From CBDUVZ01 sp965370805 (GTDB lineage: Bacteria; Hydrothermota; Tepidihabitantia; Tepidihabitantales; Tepidihabitantaceae): 10,403 bases of DNA. The notes under the pieces were generated by a model. The model saw only the letters and a list, made by a program, of their open reading frames with translations. It ran no database searches and was not told where the DNA came from. The DNA lies in the NCBI GenBank assembly GCA_965370805.1, contig CBDUVZ010000107.1, forward strand, positions 1-10,403, given 5' to 3'. A program made the position numbers and the translations under genes. Positions 1 through 5,325 of the stretch are shown piece after piece (position 1 is the first letter of the stretch; each line of letters starts with the position of its first letter).

Positions 1-29
1 CTTAGCTGTCAGGCTAGACGCCAAGGGCG

Positions 30-62
30 ATTGTAGATTTCAGATTGGTGATTGCGGATTGA
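30..62 (+). repeat. Dispersed 33-bp repeat, copy A
   Basis: This AT-richer segment, with core AGATTGGTGATTGCGGATTG, recurs at 1704-1736 with three mismatches over 33 bp. Both copies lie in non-coding DNA in the same orientation, one upstream and one downstream of the secreted repeat-protein gene. Codons read through it give no protein-like pattern, so I treat it as an intergenic dispersed repeat. Confidence 0.7.
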
Positions 63-87
63 GGGACCCGCGCTGACGGCTGACATC

Positions 88-120
88 TTCGTGCTCTTCG
101 TGTCTTTGTGGTAAGATTCC
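88..120 (+). repeat. Dispersed 33-bp repeat, copy A (TTCGTGCTCTTCGTGTC type)
   Basis: The 33 bases here match 8750-8782 with a single mismatch. They are built of short near-repeats (TTCGTG, CTCTTCGTG, CTTTGTGG). A decayed cousin may follow at about 141-163 (CTTCGCGCTCTTGGTGACC). This copy lies upstream of the secreted-protein promoter, while the other lies inside the N-terminal part of the DUF4837 ORF on the antisense side. The origin is unknown; no transposase or terminal repeats are visible. Confidence 0.75.
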
Positions 121-184
121 GCTCCGTCCGGTTCCTCTACCTTCGCGCTCTTGGTGACCTTGGTGTTTATCTTCTCCTCCGCCC

Positions 185-213
185 TTGACATCCGGCTATT
201 CCTGGACCACAAT
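185..213 (+). promoter_or_regulatory. Sigma-70-like promoter, probably leaderless
   Basis: A perfect -35 TTGACA (185-190) is followed by a 17-bp spacer and a weaker -10 CACAAT (208-213). Only six bases separate the -10 from the ATG at 220, so the predicted transcription start falls at or next to the initiation codon. No Shine-Dalgarno is present. The same geometry occurs at the other unit-heading starts in the window. Confidence 0.6.
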
Positions 214-219
214 CAACGC

Positions 220-1653
220 ATGAGGAAGTCATCAACGTCCGGCCTGCTATCCGCAACACTCCTGATCCTCGCCCTCACCGCCCCGCTGACCGCGCAAATC
301 ACCTTCCAACGCACCTACGGCGGCATGGACCACGACGGCGGCCACTCGGTGGCGCAGACCGCAGACGGCGGGTACGTCATCGTCGGCTACACCTACTCCT
401 TCGGTGCCAGCGAACGCGACGTCTGGCTCATCAAGACCGATGCGTCTGGCGACACCATCTGGACCCGGACCTACGGCGGCGCGTACAGCGACTACGGCTA
501 CTCGGTGGCGCAGACCGCGGATGGCGGCTACATCATCACCGGCCGCACCGAGTCCTTCGGCGCCGGCGGACACGACGTCTACCTGGTCAAGACCGACGCC
601 AACGGCAACACGATGTGGACCCGCACATACGGCGACACGGCCGAGGACAAAGGCCACTCGGTAGCACAGACCGCGGATGGCGGCTACGTCATCGCCGGCT
701 GGACTTGGTCCTTCGGCACCGGCGAAGACGACGTCTGGCTCATCAAGACCGACGCCTCCGGCGATACGATGTGGACCCGTACATACGGCGGTACGGGCAG
801 CGACTACGGCCGGTCGATAACACAAACCGCAGACGGCGGCTACGTTATCGCCGGCAGGACCCGTTCCTTCGGCACCGGCTCCTCCGACGTCTGGCTCATC
901 AAGACCGACGCCTCCGGCGACACCATCTGGGTCCGAACCTACGGCGGCACGAGCCACGACTACGGCTATTCGGTGGCGCAGACCGCAGATGGCGGGTACA
1001 TCATCACCGGCTACACCTGGTCCTTCGGCGCCGGCGGCAAGGACGTCTACCTGATCAAGACCGACGCATCGGGCGACACCATCTGGACCCGGACCTACGG
1101 CGGCACGGACGACGAACGCGGCCACTCGGTTGCGCAGACCGCGGATGGCGGGTACGTCATCGCCGGCTGGACCGAGTCTCTCGGCGCCGGCCTCGATGAC
1201 ATCTGGCTCATCAGAACCGACGCATGGGGCGACACCATGTGGACCCGGACCTATGGCGGCGTGTGGTCCGACTACGGCTACTCGGTCACGCAAACCGCGG
1301 ATGACGGATACGTCATCGCCGGCTTCACTTGGTCCTTCGGCGCCGGCGGCGGCGACCTCTGGCTCATCAAGACCGACTCGGCCGGGAGAGTCGCAATCGC
1401 GGAACCGGAGCCGCCCGTTGCCTTTGAGCCCGCCGTTGCCACCATCGCCCACGGTGTATTGCGGGTCCCGGAGTCTGCAATTCGGCATTCGACATTCGCA
1501 CTTCTCAATTCCGGGGGTCGCAAGGTCATGGACCTGCAGCCCGGCGAGAACGACGTCCGCCACCTCTCCCCCGGCGTCTACTTCATCAGAGGAAAGGGTC
1601 CGAGGGTTCAAGGGTCCGAGGGTCCAAGCCACAAGGTCATCCTGACCCGCTGA
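220..1653 (+). CDS. Secreted seven-repeat protein with type IX-like C-terminal sorting domain
   Basis: 477 residues. Residues 1-25 form a Sec signal peptide: basic MRK start, hydrophobic core, LTA|Q cleavage site. Residues 32-395 are seven consecutive 52-residue repeats, each with a core like SVAQTADGGYVIAG, then a DVWLIKTDASGDTIWTR-type strand. Seven such beta-rich units could close into a seven-bladed propeller (inference). Residues from about 400 to 477 resemble type IX secretion type-A sorting domains, with LLNSGGRKVMDL, LSPGVYFIR and a terminal KVILTR, so the protein is probably exported to the surface or medium. The ATG at 220 is chosen because it starts the signal peptide and fits the promoter; an in-frame GTG start at 151 would precede the promoter. 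Two stretches of the C-terminal domain (residues 419-433 and 459-470) look derived from dispersed repeats. No enzyme motif is visible; binding or adhesion is a guess. Confidence 0.88.
   Translation: MRKSSTSGLLSATLLILALTAPLTAQITFQRTYGGMDHDGGHSVAQTADGGYVIVGYTYSFGASERDVWLIKTDASGDTIWTRTYGGAYSDYGYSVAQTADGGYIITGRTESFGAGGHDVYLVKTDANGNTMWTRTYGDTAEDKGHSVAQTADGGYVIAGWTWSFGTGEDDVWLIKTDASGDTMWTRTYGGTGSDYGRSITQTADGGYVIAGRTRSFGTGSSDVWLIKTDASGDTIWVRTYGGTSHDYGYSVAQTADGGYIITGYTWSFGAGGKDVYLIKTDASGDTIWTRTYGGTDDERGHSVAQTADGGYVIAGWTESLGAGLDDIWLIRTDAWGDTMWTRTYGGVWSDYGYSVTQTADDGYVIAGFTWSFGAGGGDLWLIKTDSAGRVAIAEPEPPVAFEPAVATIAHGVLRVPESAIRHSTFALLNSGGRKVMDLQPGENDVRHLSPGVYFIRGKGPRVQGSEGPSHKVILTR
313..1404 (+). repeat. 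Seven tandem 156-bp coding repeats
   Basis: Unit boundaries fall exactly 156 bp apart at 313, 469, 625, 781, 937, 1093 and 1249, with no indels. The block encoding DVWLIKTD is nearly identical at the DNA level between units, while the 5' part of each unit (residues after TYGG) varies. This pattern suggests expansion by unequal recombination with partial homogenisation. Confidence 0.95.
1474..1512 (+). repeat. Dispersed-repeat-like segment inside coding sequence
   Basis: The run CAATTCGGCATTCGACATTC and its flank has the short-period texture of the non-coding segment at 1861-1891 (GCATTCTGCACTCTGACTTCT), sharing GCATTC, GCA and ACTTCT in the same order. It is read in frame as residues SAIRHSTFALLNS at the start of the sorting domain. 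The relationship is by eye and approximate. Confidence 0.4.
1596..1627 (+). repeat. Octamer array (4 x GGGTCCRA) within the CDS end
   Basis: Four tandem 8-bp units (GGGTCCGA, GGGTTCAA, GGGTCCGA, GGGTCCAA) lie inside the sorting domain, encoding residues 459-470 (KGPRVQGSEGPS) between the FIR and KVILTR strands. The same octamer family forms a second array at 1669-1700, just past the stop codon. Three units make 24 bp, so copy-number changes by threes would keep frame. Confidence 0.85.
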
Positions 1654-1668
1654 CGGCAGAGGACGGAA

Positions 1669-1700
1669 GGGTCCAAGGGGTCAAGGGTCCGAGGGTCCAA
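1669..1700 (+). repeat. Octamer array (4 x GGGTCCAA-type), downstream copy
   Basis: Units read GGGTCCAA, GGGGTCAA, GGGTCCGA, GGGTCCAA. The array begins 15 bp after the stop codon of the secreted protein and has the same unit length and copy number as the in-gene array at 1596-1627, 41 bp upstream. Confidence 0.85.
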
Positions 1701-1703
1701 GGG

Positions 1704-1736
1704 ATTGTGGATTGCAGATTGGTGATTGCGGATTGG
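1704..1736 (+). repeat. Dispersed 33-bp repeat, copy B
   Basis: It matches 30-62 at 30 of 33 positions, in the same orientation, and directly abuts the octamer array. The two copies bracket the secreted-protein gene and could recombine. Confidence 0.7.
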
Positions 1737-1745
1737 AGGAAGGAA

Positions 1746-1815
1746 GATTGCCGCGCCCGCCTTCGGCGGCCTCGCAATGACGCAACCTGAGAGACCCCTC
1801 CGCTCCGGTCGGGGT
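1746..1815. repeat. REP-like imperfect palindromes
   Basis: 1747-1778 folds as an imperfect hairpin: ATTGC/GCAAT outer arms and a CCGCC/GGCGG inner stem around TTC. It resembles ATTGC...GCAATGAC elements scattered through many uncultured bacterial genomes (recalled, not searched). 1794-1815 has ACCCC/GGGGT arms followed by GACA. No T-run follows either, so a terminator role is less likely than a repetitive extragenic element. Confidence 0.55.
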
Positions 1816-1936
1816 GACAGTTCCAATCACTCGGCGGCCCTGGCGGTTATCTTCCCCATCCTGCACTCTGCATTCTGCACTCTGACTTCTGCTTTCTCCT
1901 CCTGCCGCTCCTGTTTCTCCAACCTGAAATTCGAGC

Positions 1937-1964
1937 TTGACATCCGGGCCAAGGGGTGTAGAGT
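1937..1964 (+). promoter_or_regulatory. Distal promoter-like element upstream of proS
   Basis: Perfect TTGACA (1937-1942), a 16-bp spacer and TAGAGT (1959-1964). The 12 bases CTTGACATCCGG at 1936-1947 are identical to those at the secreted-protein promoter (184-195). Unlike the other promoters here there is no ATG about 8 bases downstream. It would make a transcript starting near 1971 that runs into the terminator-like hairpin at 2014-2040. It may be a vestigial copy. Confidence 0.35.
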
Positions 1965-2013
1965 TCCGGTCGGCTGCCTGCCGGGCCAGCGCCTATTACA
2001 AGATTCCATCTTT

Positions 2014-2040
2014 GGCGCAACCCCATTGGTGGCCTTTTTT
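2014..2040 (+). terminator. Weak intrinsic terminator-like hairpin
   Basis: GGC...GCC and ACC...GGT arms around CCATT form an interrupted stem (2014-2034), followed directly by six Ts (2035-2040). The stem is short with an internal bulge, so strength is doubtful. It lies between the distal promoter-like element and the proximal proS promoter and could stop upstream transcription. Confidence 0.3.
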
Positions 2041-2052
2041 GTTGCGGTCTTC

Positions 2053-2080
2053 TTGACTGAACCGGCTTCCCCGCTAATAT
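2053..2080 (+). promoter_or_regulatory. Proximal proS promoter, leaderless geometry
   Basis: TTGACT (2053-2058), a 16-bp spacer and TAATAT (2075-2080), then eight bases to the ATG at 2089. The expected transcription start coincides with the start codon and no ribosome-binding site is present. The element also settles the proS start, since the longer open frame would begin far upstream of it. Confidence 0.7.
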
Positions 2081-2088
2081 CACCGACT

Positions 2089-3528
2089 ATGAAAGATGAT
2101 GGCATCGTAAAGGAAATCCCCTCGAAGTCGGAGCAGTTCTCCGACTGGTACACCGCGGTCGTACTCAAGTCGGAACTGGTCGATTACGCGCCGGTGCGCG
2201 GCTGTATGGTCATCCGGCCCTACGGCTACGCGCTCTGGGAGAATATGCAGCAACTGCTCGACGCCCGGCTGAAAGCAACCGGCCACGTCAACGCCTGCTT
2301 CCCGACCCTGATACCGGAGAGTTTCTTCAAGAAGGAAGCCGAGCACGTCGAAGGGTTCGCGCCCCAGGTCGCCTGGGTCACCCACGGCGGCGACAAGGAG
2401 CTGACCGAACGGCTCGCCCTGCGTCCGACGTCGGAGGCCATCATCAACGCGATGTACGCCAAGTGGGTCAAGTCCTACCGCGACCTGCCGGTGCTCATCA
2501 ACCAGTGGTGCAACATCTTCCGCTGGGAGAAAGCGACCAGGCTCTTCCTGCGCACGACCGAGTTCCTCTGGCAGGAAGGCCACACCCTGCACCGCACCGA
2601 GGAAGAAGCCCAGGAAGAAACCCTGAAGATACTCGACATCTACGTTGACTTCGTGGAGAACGAACTCGGGGTCCCGCTTCTGGCCGGACTCAAGCCCGAG
2701 TCCGAGAAGTTCCCGGGCGCGGTGAAGACCTACACTATCGAGTCGATGATGCCCGACGGCCAGGCCCTGCAGTCCGGCACGACCCACAACCTCGGCCAGG
2801 GATTCGCCGAGGCGTTCGACATCCGCTACCTTGACGAGGACAACAAGGAGAAGCGGCCCTGGGGAACTTCATGGGGCGTCTCCACCCGGCTGATCGGCGC
2901 GCTGGTGATGACCCACGGCGACGACCGGGGACTGTTCCTGCCCCCGCGCGTCGCGCCGGTCCAGGCCATGATTGTGCCGATTCTGTTCGGCAAGAAGGAC
3001 GACGCGGTGCTGGACAAGTGCCGGGGGGTGATGGCGTCGCTTGAGGGATTGCGCGTCAAGCTGGACGACGACAAGAACCAGACCGCGGGCTGGAAGTACA
3101 ACCAGTACGAGATGCTCGGCGTGCCGGTGCGCATCGAAATCGGGCCGCGGGACGTGCAGAAAGAGCAGGCGGTGCTCGTGCCCCGCGACGGCTCGGGCAA
3201 GCGGTTCGTCCCCCTGGCCGAACTGAAGCAGGAACTGACGAACCTGCTCGACGAAATCCAGGCCGGGATGCTGAAAGCGGCCCGGGACCGGGTCGATGCG
3301 ATGACCCAGCAGGCCGCGACAATCGAGGAGTTCAAGCAGAAACTGGCCGCAAAGCCGGGGTACATCCTGGTGCACTGGTGCGGGTCGCAGGAATGCGAAG
3401 ACAAGCTGGTCGAAGAAACCAGGACCACCCCGCGCGCCATGCCCCGCAACGAACAGCACAAGACCGGCAAATGCATAGTCTGCGGCAAAGAAACCGACAC
3501 GGTAATCTACTACGCAAGGACTTACTGA
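2089..3528 (+). CDS. proS: Prolyl-tRNA synthetase, archaeal/eukaryotic type
   Basis: 479 residues, cytoplasmic. It activates proline with ATP and charges tRNA-Pro. The class II core is clear: RPTSE loop at 112-116, motif 2 with FRWE (144-147) and RTTEFLWQEGHT (155-166), and motif 3 with GTSWGVSTR from 259 and HGDDRG (276-281). An anticodon-binding domain follows (about 285-400), then a C-terminal domain with four cysteines (C431, C436, C462, C465) placed like a zinc site, ending in the family's typical tyrosine. The roughly 180-residue INS editing domain of standard bacterial ProRS is absent, placing it in the shorter archaeal/eukaryotic-like class, as seen in some bacteria. The start at 2089 gives the usual family N-terminus and fits the promoter. 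It is transcribed alone and converges on the next gene with 12 bp between stops and no obvious terminator. Confidence 0.96.
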   Translation: MKDDGIVKEIPSKSEQFSDWYTAVVLKSELVDYAPVRGCMVIRPYGYALWENMQQLLDARLKATGHVNACFPTLIPESFFKKEAEHVEGFAPQVAWVTHGGDKELTERLALRPTSEAIINAMYAKWVKSYRDLPVLINQWCNIFRWEKATRLFLRTTEFLWQEGHTLHRTEEEAQEETLKILDIYVDFVENELGVPLLAGLKPESEKFPGAVKTYTIESMMPDGQALQSGTTHNLGQGFAEAFDIRYLDEDNKEKRPWGTSWGVSTRLIGALVMTHGDDRGLFLPPRVAPVQAMIVPILFGKKDDAVLDKCRGVMASLEGLRVKLDDDKNQTAGWKYNQYEMLGVPVRIEIGPRDVQKEQAVLVPRDGSGKRFVPLAELKQELTNLLDEIQAGMLKAARDRVDAMTQQAATIEEFKQKLAAKPGYILVHWCGSQECEDKLVEETRTTPRAMPRNEQHKTGKCIVCGKETDTVIYYARTY

Positions 3529-3540
3529 AGAGGAAATTCC

Positions 3541-5229
3541 CTACTCAGTAACCGCCAGCGGCCTTATCTTCTCCATCTTCTTCGGCCCGATACCTTTCAC
3601 GTTCCGCAGTTCCTCGACCGACCCGAACCGGCCGTGGGCCAGCCGGTATTCGACAATCCGCTGGGCGGTTCGGGGCCCGATGCCGGGTAACTGCTCAAGC
3701 TCCGCGGCCCCGGCGGTGTTGATATTGACCCGGCCCCCGGCTTCGCGGCTCGGATAGAGAACGCCCGGGGTCGCCGCGTACAACCTGGCCCGAGGAACCG
3801 GGCCCAGGGTATCCTGAGCCGAAGCCCAGTCCACCCAGAGTTCGGTCAGGTCGTGCTCGACCAGCCGGCCCATCTCCTCGATTCCGGCCTGTTCCAGCAG
3901 TTGCCCGGTGGTGACGACCGAGTACCGGGACTTCAGCCGCCGCACCCGCACCCTTGCCACCTGGCCGACCAAAGGCCAGACGACAGTGTCGCCCATCACG
4001 AAGTAGTCGGCCCCGGCCAGCACCGGTGCGAGTTCGCCGGGGTCCGGCCCGGTCACCAGCCGGTGCAGCAGCGTGTCGTCGAGGAGCACGTACCGCAGCG
4101 GCTCGGCATGAGGCACCGCCTCGAATAGCCGGCGCGGGGTGAGCGCGCCCCGGGTCAGCCCGGACTCGACACTGGTCACCGGCAGGACGGCAAGCTCGGC
4201 CGGGGTTGACCGGCGCACCGCCTCGGCAACCAGGGAACCGAACCCGACCCGGCCGTTCTCGTCCGGGGTAAACTCGTCATCCAACCAACAGACGCTCGAA
4301 TCCATCCCGGCAACCGCCACTTCATCGAGGAGGGCCCGGACCCGACGCCCGTCCTCGACCTGTCCGCCGCCAGGCAGGACGTTGAGACTCCGCGCCTCGA
4401 CCTGGAACACCCGGCGCTCTTTCCTGTCGAACAGGATATCGATTACGGCAAGCCGCTGTCCGTACGGCCCGACCGGGACCAGGTGACCACCGGCGGCAAT
4501 CAGTCGGCCGGGTGACGCCTCGGTGCCCGGCTCGCCGGCCGGGACGAAGACGACATCGACTTCGGGGAAAGCATCCACCAGCGCGCCGCCCTGCTCGAAC
4601 CCGAGGTGTCCGATAACGATGACGACTTCAGCCGACTCGGCTTCGACCGCGGGCAGGTAGCGCCGGACCTGGGCCACCGGGTCGTCGACCACCAGCCCCC
4701 GGAAGTCATCCCGCCGGTTCAGCCGGCAGATATCAGGGTCGGTCAGGCCGATGATTGCGACCCGCACGCCTTCGACCGACTCGACGACGAACGGCCGGAA
4801 GAGCGGTACGCTCCGGTTCAGCACCACATCCAGCATCGGGTCGGCGAGCACCGGGAACGTCGCCAGCCGGGCCAGGATTTCGAGGTTCTCGGCCCCGCCG
4901 GAGAAATCCCGGGCGCCGACCGCGGCGGCGTCGTACCCGACCAGGTTCATGAACCTGACCCCGGCCCGACCGTGGGTGGTCCGGGCTTCGGGCGAGCCGG
5001 AAGCGAAATCGCCGCAATCCACCAGCAGGCAGGAACCGGTGCGGTTCTCATCAATCAGCCGGGCCAGGTCTTCCCAGCCGCCGAGCAATCGTCGCGGCAG
5101 TCCGGGAGCCTCGAAGTCGGCCGAAGGCCGGACCCGACCGTGCAGGTCCGAAGTCGCCAGGACCCGGACAATCTGGAAATCCGAACCCGGGTTCGCCAGG
5201 AGCAGACCGAGCAGCAGTACGATACTCAT
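3541..5229 (-). CDS. Exported 5'-nucleotidase/metallophosphatase-like protein with ComEA-type HhH tail
   Basis: 562 residues. A short hydrophobic N-terminus (about 2-13, MSIVLLLGLLLA) suggests export, although it lacks a basic residue. Residues 18-270 follow the calcineurin-like 5'-nucleotidase fold: SDLHG (27-31) supplies the D-x-H ligands, VDCGD (70-74) and GHLG (207-210) are present. The GNHE-type motif is replaced by GARD (105-108) and the GH-x-H motif is absent, with VPAGEPGT (229-236) at that place, so catalysis is doubtful. Residues about 325-470 resemble the 5'-nucleotidase C-terminal substrate domain. Residues 501-560 are a ComEA-like DNA-binding domain: VNINTA opening, then LPGIGPRTAQRI and VKGIGPKKMEKI hairpins. 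The ATG at 5229 is preferred over an in-frame ATG at 5259 because a good promoter lies between them. A periplasmic or surface DNA/nucleotide-binding role is inference. Confidence 0.82.
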   Translation of the reverse strand: MSIVLLLGLLLANPGSDFQIVRVLATSDLHGRVRPSADFEAPGLPRRLLGGWEDLARLIDENRTGSCLLVDCGDFASGSPEARTTHGRAGVRFMNLVGYDAAAVGARDFSGGAENLEILARLATFPVLADPMLDVVLNRSVPLFRPFVVESVEGVRVAIIGLTDPDICRLNRRDDFRGLVVDDPVAQVRRYLPAVEAESAEVVIVIGHLGFEQGGALVDAFPEVDVVFVPAGEPGTEASPGRLIAAGGHLVPVGPYGQRLAVIDILFDRKERRVFQVEARSLNVLPGGGQVEDGRRVRALLDEVAVAGMDSSVCWLDDEFTPDENGRVGFGSLVAEAVRRSTPAELAVLPVTSVESGLTRGALTPRRLFEAVPHAEPLRYVLLDDTLLHRLVTGPDPGELAPVLAGADYFVMGDTVVWPLVGQVARVRVRRLKSRYSVVTTGQLLEQAGIEEMGRLVEHDLTELWVDWASAQDTLGPVPRARLYAATPGVLYPSREAGGRVNINTAGAAELEQLPGIGPRTAQRIVEYRLAHGRFGSVEELRNVKGIGPKKMEKIRPLAVTE

Positions 5230-5235
5230 CGGCCC

Positions 5236-5263
5236 AATATAGCCGCTGTCCGGGCGCAATCAA
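5236..5263 (-). promoter_or_regulatory. Promoter for the metallophosphatase-like gene
   Basis: On the minus strand, TTGATT (5263-5258), a 16-bp spacer and TATATT (5241-5236), followed by six bases to the ATG at 5229. There is no room for a leader or Shine-Dalgarno. It is back-to-back with the operon promoter at 5290-5317, and the two -35 elements are 26 bp apart. Confidence 0.65.
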
Positions 5264-5289
5264 GCCCCGCGCTCCGGCGGATTGCCCGC

Positions 5290-5317
5290 TTGACACCCCG
5301 GCCCATCATTCTAGAAT
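5290..5317 (+). promoter_or_regulatory. Promoter for the spt-like operon, leaderless geometry
   Basis: TTGACA (5290-5295), a 16-bp spacer and TAGAAT (5312-5317), then eight bases to the ATG at 5326. This matches the spacing at proS exactly. No operator-like inverted repeat is evident in the 96-bp divergent region. Confidence 0.7.
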
Positions 5318-5325
5318 GACGCTCA

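Larger units (their letters stand above)
1654..2088. other. Repeat-rich spacer between secreted protein and proS
   Basis: This 435-bp stretch has no convincing gene. In order it holds a second octamer array (1669-1700), the 33-bp repeat copy B (1704-1736), two palindrome-like repeats (1747-1815), a CT/GCATTC-rich segment (1861-1891), a distal promoter-like element (1937-1964), a weak terminator-like hairpin with six Ts (2014-2040) and the proximal proS promoter (2053-2080). An open frame in the proS phase runs back through it to 1726, but its translation is repeat-derived and unlike the start of any ProRS. Confidence 0.8.

Noticed and set aside
9..212. Small minus-strand ORF near the left edge
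   Set aside because: It is built entirely from the 33-bp repeats (for example IRNHQSEIYN) and overlaps the promoter; no protein family or start signal was seen.
313..1404. CRISPR-like periodic array
   Set aside because: The 156-bp period is coding, in frame and without spacer-repeat structure.
247..1632. Long minus-strand open frame opposite the secreted repeat protein (461 codons)
   Set aside because: It mirrors the 156-bp repeats of the real gene, is an Ala/Gly/Val/Asp-rich shadow of high-GC codon use, and has no signal, motif or promoter. The plus strand has a signal peptide and a sorting domain.
1747..1778. Intrinsic terminator of the secreted-protein gene
   Set aside because: The hairpin is imperfect and lacks a following T-run; it fits better as a dispersed palindromic repeat.
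1965..2040. T-box riboswitch controlling proS
   Set aside because: The conserved antiterminator bulge sequence and a specifier stem are not visible; only a short hairpin and a T-run remain.
1726..2088. N-terminal extension of proS by 121 residues
   Set aside because: The translation comes from repeat elements and is unlike ProRS N-termini, and a strong promoter lies just before the ATG at 2089.
4606..5319. Plus-strand ORF of 237 codons opposite the metallophosphatase-like gene
   Set aside because: It is a shadow frame with no motif. The opposite strand shows recognisable nucleotidase and HhH domains and a promoter.
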